A stretch of 64,000 nt of DNA from Aphrocallistes beatrix (lineage: Eukaryota; Porifera; Hexactinellida; Sceptrulophora; Aphrocallistidae). Shown here in pieces: positions 11,520-22,600 of the stretch (position 1 is its first letter; each line of letters opens with the position of its first letter). Position numbers and translations under genes: made by a program. The stretch lies in contig OY725495.1 of assembly GCA_963281255.1 (NCBI GenBank), positions 930,001-994,000 on the forward strand, read 5' to 3'. The notes beneath the pieces are model-generated. The model worked only from the letters and a program-made list of their open reading frames with translations. It was not told where the DNA came from and made no database searches.

Positions 11520-12107
11520 ATAAGTCCGTTCATTCCTATGTGTGCCAGGTCTTGAGTGAGGAAAAGAGAGGAAATTAGTTTTATCTTTGTTGAGGGGTTC
11601 GAACTTAGTCTGTCCGTTGTAGTCCCTATAAGGAATACTTCCGTTCGTTCATTCCTACGTGTCAATGCTTGAGTGAGAAGGAAAATTATGCTTATTTTTT
11701 GTAGTTGCATATATTCTTTTTATGATTCTGTCTTTTTAGTCTTAGTGATTAAATGTATACATATGTTTGTAAATCCTTATTTGCGTTGACGATAAAGGTC
11801 CAAATGAATGGCCTCTTGTACTGTATGAATCAATCAAAGAATGAGACAAGTCTCATTTTAGAAGCAGAGCTGCGAATAGCTCAATGATCAATGGAACAAT
11901 GGGACAGTGGGACATGGGTAAATAGGCCAATGGACAGTGGGGGCGCGAGGATGAGGCCAGGAAACAACATAATATAATGGCAAATCGTCATAAAATGTGC
12001 AGCCATCATCCCCTTTTGTTACAAGGACGAAAACTATCCAAAATCCACTGTAAAAATGACTAAAGCTATCAAGAAACAATATTTTCATGGAATGTGTGCC
12101 TGTCACG

Positions 12108-12880
12108 AAAATTTGACCCGGGGCCAAAATTGGTCCGGGTCAATTTATTGTGCCATTTAATTCCTACACTAAAGCAGTACTCTCCTCATAGGATGTGATG
12201 ACTTTACAATCACTCTAGGAGGTATCTATAGGCTAATAATATCATACGTACAATATACTAAGTCCTAGTTATTTAGTGTAGTATTTACAAGCCCTATATT
12301 TATTTGTAGTTATATCTTGAATTAAATACTAACACTCATATAATATTGTACTCAATATAACCATGTTCATACATGCCAACTGCCCCGTTTTTGGCGGGCT
12401 TTTTTCACTCTTCAATTGAACTAATTTTTCTGAGTGTCCTGCTTTTTTGTATTCTATGTATAATATTTTTCTATTGCGTCCCCAAGTCTCGCAAAATTCA
12501 ACGCTGCGTCCTGCTTTTATCATGGCTCAAGTTGGCATGTATGCATGTTAGAAATAAAAAATGTCTGAAATAAAAAATGTCTAAAATATGAATCTAGTAC
12601 GCATAAAAGATCCGGAAGATGCGAAATTTGGTAAAAATCAAAGTATTAAATTTCGCAGTAGCGTGCGTACGGAGTTACATACATACATATGGACGGATGT
12701 GGTACGGTCGTCCTTGCCATAAGGCAATCTCTCCACAGAATATTCACTTAAAATGGTAGTCACGAAAAATTCCGGGTCTATTTTTGTGTCATTTCCCTAT
12801 TAGTATCCCTTACACTAATGCAATCCTCCCTTCAAATGATGTATTAACGTTACTATCACACTAGAAGGTCTCTATAGCTG
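12108..12880 (+). repeat. Direct repeat pair with GTCACGAAAA ends
   Basis: 12108-12235 and 12758-12880 are diverged direct copies: each starts GTCACGAAAA, then has a CCGGGTC phrase, TACACTAA and TCTCTATAGC or TATCTATAGG. Between them lie a MITE (12368-12543) and AT-rich filler. The TGTCACGAAAA end matches the MITE at 59505 and sequence near 32810. 11700-12107 has nothing else recognisable. Confidence 0.5.
12368..12543. mobile_element. MITE with CATACATGCCAACT ends
   Basis: 176 bp with terminal inverted repeats CATACATGCCAACT and AGTTGGCATGTATG. A second member of the family is at 25838-26065. The open frame inside is incidental. Confidence 0.75.
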
Positions 12881-13179
12881 TAGTTCTTCACGCCATACTT
12901 ATATAAGTTATAGTTAGGTGATCGGACCCCGATTATGATGATGTCATGCCTAACAATAACTCATTGTGTTGATAGATTCTCAACAGAAATTAGTTCAACT
13001 CACTGCTCACCCAAACATTGGAATTCTGTCGGGATTCCATCACTCGGAAGCATTCAATTTTACGAGGATATCGGATTTTATTTACTAAAACTAGAGCACA
13101 TTTGACTAAACGTATGTAAGACTATGAAACTTATCCATCATTTGTAAAATGAACAAATTTTATACCTATCTCGGTAGTT

Positions 13180-14280
13180 TACTTAGGAAAGATAGAAGAA
13201 TTCCCTTCGCTTGAATAAGGGTAGTATTATTCCCTTGTAGCTGTTTATTCATTATATTAAGTTTCTCGAATATGTCGGCTAAGTAAGCGACATCAATCCT
13301 TACCAGTTTAACCTTTTCTGCCAAAGTTGGATCATGTTAGCAAAGCTTCGTTACCACGCAAGGTTGACTCATCAAGCTGCAAAGCGAATTCTGTCGTTTG
13401 TAGAACTTCACACAATTGTTGTTCAACATTTAAAGCCATTTCGTCGATCCTCCTTGAAACTGAGTTATTACTTAAGGGAATTGATTTAACTACACTAGAT
13501 GCATCTTGATGCATGACAGTAGAAATAGCCTCACTTATAGCTGGAAGAATGAGCATTTCGCCAATGGTATGAGGTTTTCCACATTTGGCGATTAAGAGAG
13601 AAATATTGTAGGATGCAATAAGGCCATCCGCATTTTTATTCTGAACTTTGTTAAACATTCCATCAATGGAACTACGTTTTCCAAACTGCTTTTGAACAGC
13701 CTGGAAATAATTGAGATCCTTGTCTTTCTTATCAGGGTGCTTCTTTGTCAAGTGTTCACACATTCGTGAAGGTTTCATAATTTCATTAGAAAATACTTGA
13801 TTGCAGAGTAAACAAAAGGGTAACTGTTGATTAGTAGGTGAAGGGATGAACCCAAATTTCAAGTAATCTATGGAGTATTGGCGGCATTTTTTCTTGTTCT
13901 TTTCAGCCATTATTGGTTATAAGCAGCAATATAGGTTGTCCAAGATAATACTATAAACGTGTCTACTATTCAGGATAATTATTATTTAGATGACATGTAT
14001 AATCCCTTTATATAATTCTTTACTAAGAAACCATCTGTTGATTCAAAATAGAGACATACGTACCATTGATATATTTAATTGGTTAATAATAAGTTTTTCT
14101 TGTGGGTGTTACTGTGGGCAAATTGATTAACACAACTTTGATACAATGATTTCACAATGTTTACAGTTGTTACAATAAATTCTCATTTAGCGCCCCCCTA
14201 CCGCCCCCTTTCTTCTCAGCGCCCCCCTGAGCCAATCAAACGCCCCCTGGGGGCGGTAGAGCCCCCGTTGGGAACCACTG
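13180..14280 (-). pseudogene. hAT transposase, ZBED/SCAND3-like, internally deleted
   Basis: Minus-strand frame 13332-13910 starts with an AEKNKKKCRQYS region, a BED-type zinc finger (FCLLCNQVF, then EHLTKKHPDKKD), then the first part of a hAT transposase fold ending near FALQLDEST, where the first catalytic Asp region starts. The frame then jumps at about 13330 to a C-terminal segment (VAYLADIFEKLN...) that stops near 13170; most of the catalytic and dimerisation domain is missing. A hAT-type terminus (CAGTGGTTCCCAAC on the minus strand) ends at 14279. The other terminus was not found. This is a dead hAT copy between the toxin-like gene and the phosphatase. 12881-13170 holds nothing else recognisable. 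Confidence 0.75.
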
Positions 14281-14498
14281 ACCTAGATAAACCCCTGATT
14301 GTGACCCACTAGTGATCACGTATGAAACGTGTGTTAATTAGGAGTCCACTCCTTTAATGCTCTGAGAATTACTTTTCAAAATGTATCGACTCATTTGATT
14401 GCTACTATTGACATTTCTAGTTCTCATCAGATTGAATTCAAAACTTTTGAGTTCGAATTTATAAACTTTGCATTTCTATCCGTATTAGCTCCTTACCT

Positions 14499-17446
14499 AT
14501 GGAGAGACCCTCGGACTCAGTTTTGAATACTATTCTATCTTATCTGTACGACCTCTCCATTGCACCAGACCAACAGTGGATACAGGACATAAGCCCATAC
14601 ATCTTCCCCCCTAACATCCTATCCAGCGACCTCTTGATCACTCTAACTTCACACTGTTCCCAGTTATTCCAAAAGGAGCCCAATGTCCTCGACCTGTCAC
14701 CACCTCTCATAATAGTGGGAGATATCCACGGACAGTTTGCAGATTTCAGAAACATCCTTTCTCTCTCACACTCGACGGATTCGCTCTTCAGATGCGAGCA
14801 GAACCTGAAGCAGATGTCATCTCGACAGGAATTGATACAGAGTAACACTCTTACTCATCTGGGCCTGTCCCCTAAACACTCCTATCTCTTCCTAGGAGAT
14901 TATGTGGATCGGGGGTCATTCAGTTGTGAAGTAATCATCTCTTTGATTTGCTTCAAAATTCTCTTTCCAACTCAGCTCTATATGATACGAGGCAACCACG
15001 AGACTCGAACAATGACGTCTCACAAGTTTGATGATAATTATAACTTCAAGACAGAACTGGAGCTGAAGTTCCCTAACAGCGAAGGTACAGATCTGTACCA
15101 GAGCTTCATGGACATGTTCGATGTACTTCCGCTGGCCGCCATCGTCAATGCTCATGACGGGAGGTGGTTCTGTGCCCACGGAGGGATTGGTGAGTTAGAC
15201 AGCTGTGCTACTTTTCTTTTCAGAGTAAGGACTCATTTCTAATAAAAACATCTCAGTTTCATTGCAGTAAAACAGGAACGCTTCTATCCTGAAATATATT
15301 GCTTCTCGTATTTAAGATATAAATTTGCATCCGAATACTTTTCGCATAAAACATACAATGTTTTTAAGATTTCCTCTAGCATGTGCAACCGCTGTCATCG
15401 AGATTCCATTCCTCTCTATCTAACCTTACTACTGATCTTAGGTAAGAAACTGACTTCTCTCACGCAGCTGAGAGAGGTGGATAGGAACAACGAGCCTCCT
15501 CTTAACGGCACCTGCTGTGACGTCATGTGGTCTGATCCTCTGCTGGAAGAACTGCTGGCGGAGATGAATATCAAGACTGACGCGGACTATGAGGAATTCC
15601 TGGAGCTAGACTACCTGCCTAATATACTCAGAGGTTGCTCTTCTATATTTGGGCATGGATCTATACAAGCATTCCTAAAGGTATTAAATGGGATGGGACT
15701 GAGATCTGTATCTACTTCCGTATAAGTATATGCTTACACGATGTAGAAATTTCTTTTCAACCTGTTTTTAGGAAATAATAATAAACTTATTTTAATATTT
15801 ACAATTCGTTTCTCTCCACTCCATTGAAGATATTTTGACAAGAGTACGATCGTCAAAAAGTCGCGGCTATCGGCTACTCACACGTCATTGCGATTTCATT
15901 TCATATATCGAATGAGAAGATATCGTCACGTAGCGCATATGTAAATAACTATTCACTTATAGCCACGTGATTCCGGGAATCGGATTCTACAGAGTGAAGT
16001 GCCCATTGCATAGCGGCTGTTGAGGTCCTATTTTTTACATGCGACATTCGGTCGAAATCAGACTGTTAGATTTCGCAGGTTTGCGCAGACGGACGTGGTA
16101 CGCCGTCCATACCATAGGACATCTCCCTAAGAAGCTATACTGAAAATATGGTGGAAATGGGCGTAAGTTGCGGTTATATTCAAAATTTAACTGTCCGACT
16201 CCAGTTTTACCTCAAAATAGATCTCCATCGATCATCACCGTTATTGATATCTATAAGACTAATTTTAAAATTTAATCTTTATTGTTTTTGACACTTGTAT
16301 TGCGTTGCGTGCATTTCGATCTTGAGTTATGTCCAATCTCTTTAGAGCAATGAAGTTCACGGGATCATCCGTGCCCACCAGTCCAAGGAGCTCGGCTTCA
16401 TGGCTCACTACAAAGAGACCAAGTACCAGCCCTACTTCTACCCGATGGTCCTCACCGTTTTCTCTGCGCCTAACTACGTAGGAACCCACGACAATCTCGG
16501 CGCATTTCTTCACTTCACCAGTGAATCCAACATTGAGGTGATTCAGTATGACATAGAACGTGCAATTCGTTTCGACTTATTGCCTAACCCTAAAGGAGAG
16601 CGATTCTCCTACCCTCACACAGACACCTCCCATTCCATCACAGAAACTGCTGAATCAGGGATTTCACCCACCATACCTTCAGAATCTAAACCTAAGCCCA
16701 GGTCCTTGCCATTGCCTCGAGACAGATGTCAAACTGCGCCTGCCAGCGGTAGCAAGATGCGTAAGCAGAGTCTTACTCTGATGCAGCAAGGAACTATAGG
16801 GGAACTCGGCAGTGAGAAGTTCAGACACGCTCTTAGCATGGGAATGGAGAGTGAGAAGCATCCCGGGTGGAATACCATCAGGAGGGCAACGCTAGCTATC
16901 GGACAGTTCCAGGCTGCTCGACGCAGTAGAGAAGCTCGAGATAGAATTTCACTCTCTAGAATTGATGCAGAATTGATCATTAATAAACAAGATCAAATCA
17001 GATCAAGTCAAGCCAGTGAGAAATCCCCTCCTATTAAGCCCTTGACTTTACCCAGTCCTGATCCTGAAATGCTAGAAAATATACCAGAACCAGAGGAGAA
17101 CGATCTTGAGGAGTATAATCGTGTGTTTATTCGCGCTAAATCCGAACCAACTCCACTCGTCTTCTCTCAGGTAAAGCGATCCTCCATCACCACAGAAGAC
17201 AGTGAGCAGATAAAAATTATGTTCGACAGCATTGACAAGGATAGAGATGGGAAGATCAGCAATAGTGATCTGACTGATTTCCTGTTCAACATCGAAGAGT
17301 ACAGTCTAACTCAGGGGGAGGAATTGTTTCACCAAATAGACTCAAACTCTGATGGAGTAGTAAATTTTGAAGAATTTTGTACTTACATTACAAATTTGGA
17401 ATTATTACCAGAGGAGCATCTGAATAGTACAGGTGTTGACACCTGA
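14499..17446 (+). CDS. Calcineurin-A-like Ser/Thr phosphatase with EF-hands
   Basis: Three exons: 14499-15189, 15442-15680 and 16346-17446, all with GT-AG borders and matching phases; 676 residues. PPP-family metal-binding motifs are complete: GDIHGQ (74-79), GDYVDRG (133-139), RGNHE (164-168), HGG (227-229) and RAH (319-321). The sequence around them (VDRGSFSCEVI, MFDVLPLAAIVN, FSAPNYVGTHDN) resembles calcineurin A more than PPEF/rdgC. There is an extra segment of about 25 residues between the first two motifs. After a Ser/Pro/Arg-rich linker come two EF-hand loops, DKDRDGKISNSD (607-618) and DSNSDGVVNFEE (642-653), which should bind calcium. The role inferred is calcium-controlled dephosphorylation of Ser/Thr proteins without a separate B subunit. 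No calmodulin-binding helix is clear. Intron 2 holds an old repeat near 16040-16110 also seen at 12650 and 21500. Confidence 0.88.
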
Positions 17447-17803
17447 TGATTTAACAAGAAAGTTTAGTCAAATGTTCATATTTATTTGAAGGAAATTTGC
17501 TTGATATATTTGTCTATTTCGATATCTATTTATACATTAATTATTGGCGGTGTGGCCGAGATTTATATATATAGTATATACTATATTGAATTGTTATTGC
17601 TATATCCGTTTGCACATTTTGTATATTTCATTGATAAATCTCATCTATTACCATTAATATACTCGTTTGTTATTTATAGAAATTATTATTGAGGGTTGCA
17701 CAACCAGGGCTAGATTAACTGCATTGGGGGTCTGGGGCACTGGTAAATCAGGGCCCTCAACTAAGTCGAAATTCTAAACTTTTCTACTACATTCACGAAT
17801 ATA

Positions 17804-18557
17804 CTTAGGGCATTCAATAAGTTCCAGGAATGACTCTGTATATCTAAATGTATTAGAGATAGGCTATATCCATTTAATCAATTGAACTCATTGAAGCCTT
17901 GTCCCCCGATTCGTATATAGGTTTGTTCTGTTCTGAAAATCTTTGCTGTTACTCAACTGTATTTATAGACCTCAGTTTTGCGCACTTGATGCTAATTCCC
18001 GTTTTACCATTGAAAATCAATGATTTATATGTTTTAATAAAGTTCTAGGAATTATATAAGAGTAAAATTTTGAGTCAGATATGTAAGAACCGATGGGATT
18101 AATCGAATGGGAACTAGTCATTTGAATCCATTGAGGCAAATTCGAATAGTGTCACTTCTTATGGGATTTTAACCACTTCACCACTCAAATGTGGCAAATA
18201 TAGGCCGTGATCTTAAAGAATTGATATTGCTTCGCTAGGTAAAAAAGATAGGTCGCTGAAAATATCATTGTATAGGTTATTTTCTATATAGAATTCATTG
18301 CGATAATTTATTTTGCTGTAGAACTGATGATAACAGCGATATTGATGAACAAAACAACAAAATCTATTTTTATTAAGTGTCCAAAACAGAGGTCTATATA
18401 TGGAGTTGGGTAACAGCAAAAATTTTCAAGAGCTGAACAAGCCTATATACGAATCGGGAGACAAGGCTTCAATGAGTTCAATGGATTAAATGGATATAGC
18501 CTATCTCTAATACATTTAGATATACAGTCATTCCTGGAACTTATTGAATGCCCTAAG
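17804..18557. mobile_element. Palindromic MITE, 754 bp, TA target site
   Basis: Inverted arms of about 170 bases (17804-17980 and 18385-18557), outer ends CTTAGGGCATTCAATAAG and its complement, flanked by TA on both sides. The ends resemble mariner-type termini. It has no transposase. 17447-17803 is the 3' flank of the phosphatase gene, with no other feature seen. Confidence 0.8.
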
Positions 18558-18680
18558 TAATCAAAATGTTTCAGAAGGTAAAAGAGAACTAGAATAGAGG
18601 GTCCCTTGGGGCAGCTTCCGAATCGCGCCATGGTTAATTCGGTATTGGGCATCCACGTTGGATGCTGACAATTTGTTCTA

Positions 18681-19104
18681 CAGGGTGTTTCAGCGATTGT
18701 ATCACGAAAATAATTTGAAATTACTAGGTAAATATTTTACTAATCATCTTTCCCTTTTACGATGTTGTTTAACACCCTCTGACATTTGTGTGACAACAAA
18801 ATGGACAAGCTAGATGACAAACAAAAGAAGATCAAGATGGTGGAATTCTACCATAATAATCAGTCTTATTCAAGATTACCCCACACTTCTAAGGTTTACC
18901 CGCCCAAAATGACTAAATCGGAAATGAGTTATCCCATATTAATGGTGTTTTAAAATAATTTACTTTTATTCCAACGGTTTGCTTCATTGTTTTTCATAAA
19001 TGTCAAAGGATTTCCTTTCAAAAGCAACCAAAATAACTAAATTATCTCAATCACAAAAGGAATGATAGCAATTTACTTTTGTGTGTAATCAATGAAACAC
19101 CCTG
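18681..19104 (+). mobile_element. Tc1/mariner-type element keeping only the HTH start
   Basis: Ends CAGGGTGTTTCA and TGAAACACCCTG with TA on each side. Inside, from the ATG at 18799, about 25 codons (MDKLDDKQKKIKMVEFYHNN) look like the DNA-binding start of a Tc1/mariner transposase. The catalytic part is gone, so it is a 424 bp deletion derivative. Confidence 0.75.
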
Positions 19105-19604
19105 TATAATATGCCATATTCTTCTAATTTAGTATACGTGTACATAGTTTACTTATAAATTTCAGCAAAACTCATCAGTGTATTTTTGTATACACTTCTT
19201 TTTGCTAAAGTGATCACCTTATAATGATAATTTATCATCTTAGCTTTTATCATTCATGATATCATTATGTTAGCTAGACTACTTAATTAAAACCCTCTAA
19301 TGCCATAGGGTCAATTCTGTTATAGATTGACCCCGTATTTTATGGCTTCCCCGTCCAAAATACTTATCATGAAATGAGTTAGCAAAACTAATTGTATTAC
19401 ACATTTAGAAAGCACTTTTATATTCTCCAAGTACTTGTAAAATCCACCTATCTAATTAGGTTTCTGGTGAATACCACTCGTATTATCCTAACAACACTAC
19501 AACATGTATATATCTCTTTTGTTTTAGATTTTCTAACACCCTGTTTATACATCCATCCTGGTTATTGTTTTTTTTTTTTGTTCCCAGTAGATAATTTAGG
19601 GTAA

Positions 19605-22600
19605 ATGGAGGAGACCCCTCCTTTCCTAGCAGAGTACGCAAAGTCAAGTCGAGCAGGATGCAAGGGTTGCTCCACCAATATTTGCAAAGATAATCTCAGA
19701 ATTGCTGAAATGATTCAAGTATGTTGTCTGTTTTAATGTCTACAAGCGCACTTTCCGCACTTAATTGTTGAAAGCTAGTATATAGCCTAATTTTGGAATT
19801 TATTAACTTTAGTATCTATTGTGAACAAAAGCAGACAAAATGTTGACCAAATATTGCTTCAAAGGTGCGATATTCGGAATCTACACCTTTGGGGCTTTAG
19901 GTAAAGAATAAGAAAGTTTAGCTTCATTGCCCAAAACAAGTATTTTTGGAAAATTTTTTGAAAAGTTTCAATTATAAAATAAAATTGTTAATGGTGTGAA
20001 AAATGCCTTTATACTATGTTAATAGCTCATAAAATATTAACATTATCACTTTCAAAATGCGATAATCGCATTCTACATAGTGAAATACCCTACTTTAGTC
20101 GTTGAGACCTTACTTATGCCAGGGTCAATCCACAAGTTTTGTTGTACACAAATGGTACTGATTCCAAAGTTGTTGGTGATGTATATGGATTATGTTGAGA
20201 ATTTGCTCTATGCTAAGATTTGTTTGAATAGTTCTATCTATTCGCCGCTTTTGCAACTTTTATATTCTAAATGGAGCTTGAAAGAAGGAATTTAGGGCTG
20301 TGATGTTCTATGACTTTATGCGTAATTTATCTGTAGAACAGAGCCATGCAAATTTGCACCAAGCTTTCTGAGATATAGCCTCGTCTAAATCTACAGTTGA
20401 ACGTTGGTATCTCGAAATCAAGGAAGAGAGAACATCACTAGGAGATGAGCCTCGGTCAGGAAGACCTCCAACTGCCGTCACCGAAGAGACTATTGCTACA
20501 GCGGAGCCGTTTATCAAAATGATAGTCGCATTACTATGAGCGGATTGCTGAGAGTTGAGACATCTGAAAATCAACGATTAATACCATCCTACACAGCCAT
20601 ATCGTGTCAGGAGCTCCCTCAGCACCTGACAAATTTCCAGATGGAGACAAGGGTAGAGTGGTGCAAATTTATGTTGAAGAAGTCTAAGGGAAGAGGATCC
20701 AACGTGTTCACGATATCCTAGCATGTGATGAGACTTGGATATATCTGTACGATCTGGAAACAGAGCAGTAATCGTCAATGGATGTTTCTTGGAGAAGATC
20801 CACTTTTAAAGGTTCACTGGGCTCGCAGTGTTGGCAAGAAGATGGGAGCCACATTTTTCTGCAAGAGTGGATCAGTAGCCATGATTCTATGTCTATGATG
20901 ATTCTCATATAGGATCATCGCACGGTAAACGCGGATTTGTATAACAACCATTTTCTCCCTAAGGCCTTTGATGCTTGGAGATCTCGTCTTCTAAAAACCG
21001 GGATCCGAGGTCTACTTCTTCTCTGTGACAATGCTTCTGCACACACAGCAGCTGCGACTCTAGACTTCCTATCTAAATTCTGTACATTTGTTATTGCACC
21101 CCCCACAGTCCAGATTTAGCCCAATGCGACTTCTTTCTGTTTCCAACTATTAAAGAAGATCCGTGAGATAAAGTTTGACAGTCCGGAAGCGGCCAGCCTG
21201 GCATTTGAAGAAGTCATTTGAACCCTTCCAGAGGAAAAATAGCATGACTGCTTCAATAGTTGGTTTCATCGCATGAATCTTGAATATAATCTTGTGGTCA
21301 ATACTGAAAACGAAAATTTGAATGCATGATATATTTGTGCAATAGTTTTTTGTACTGCAAAACCTTTTAACTGACCCTCGTATCTTTAAACAGAGCTTTG
21401 CAGTGGAGGTGTTAAAATATGAATATAGGCTTATAAAAACCGAAATTGAAATTATTAATGATGCACACATACACCAGAGAGATCCTACTTGCGAAATTTG
21501 GACAAATCGGACTGTTAGATTTCACAGCAGGACGCGTGCGGACATACGAACAACGAACGAACTTATTGAACTTGAACTGAACGTAAAGCTTTTAAGAGAT
21601 TTACACTGAACAAACTGAGCGAATGCCAACGGTTGCCGAACGGCAGTTGAACGAACTGAGCGAACTAAACTGAATAACGATAAATATTGATATATTGATT
21701 CATAAAATAGAAATAGATCACTAAGAGTGCTAACTCCAGACATCTCTCGTGGAGTTGTGCTTAATCACCACGGGCAGGGCGACACAGTCTAGAGGTGAAC
21801 GAACTGAATGAACGCGGGTCAGTCCGTTCGCGAACCTTTCATTCCCTGGATGGGTCCCAAAACCTTTGTCCAAACAAAAAAGTGCCAGAGGGTGGAGATA
21901 AGCCGAGAATTACTCGTACTTCAAACTTGAGGCGAGAACTTTTCGGATCGAATTGTGACTGGAGATGAAACGTGGTTTCATTATTACGAGCCCAAAGAAC
22001 AGTCTCGACAGTGGAAGATTAAAGCAAAGAGCCAAAAATCAGTCGGTAAGAAAATGGCCACAGTTTTTGGGATAGAGAAGGAATATTACTTCTAGATTGG
22101 CTTCCTGAGAAAGCTACGATCAATAGTGACTACTACGTAGAAGAATTGAAGCAGCTACGTGAAAGGATTAAATGAGAGGAGAGGCCAACTTTGCAGTCGA
22201 GTTTTCTTACAACATGACGATGCAAGGCCCTATTTCACCAAGAAAACTCTCACCACAATTGATGACTTAGGCTTCGAATGTTTACCTCATCCTGCTTATA
22301 GTCTGGACCTGGCACCTAGCGATTATTGGCTCTTTGGTGAAATAAAAAGACCATTACGTGGGGAAAGATTTAAGATTTTAAAAATCTCAAGTATCAGATG
22401 TAACAATGGAGAAAAGGGACCCCACACAATTTTTTTGCCACTGAAATTGAAGTTGCCAGAGCGGTGGAATAAATGTATAAAGTTGAAGGGTGAATACATT
22501 GAACGTTACGATGATATTTATAGATGTAGCTTTTATAATTTTGTATAAATAAAAAAGGTACCCGTTATTTTTGGACAACTCTTGTAGTTTCACATTCTTT

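Larger units (their letters stand above)
11306..11690 (+). repeat. Tandem repeats of about 115 bp over the 3' end of the toxin-like gene
   Basis: Three to four diverged units. The phrase TAGTTTTATCTTTGTT occurs at 11346, 11464 and 11576, and each unit also has a GTTTGAGTAAAG-like start and a CGTTCATTCCTACGTG-like end. The first unit begins at the stop codon, so the 3' UTR seems to have grown by duplication of the CDS end. Confidence 0.7.
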
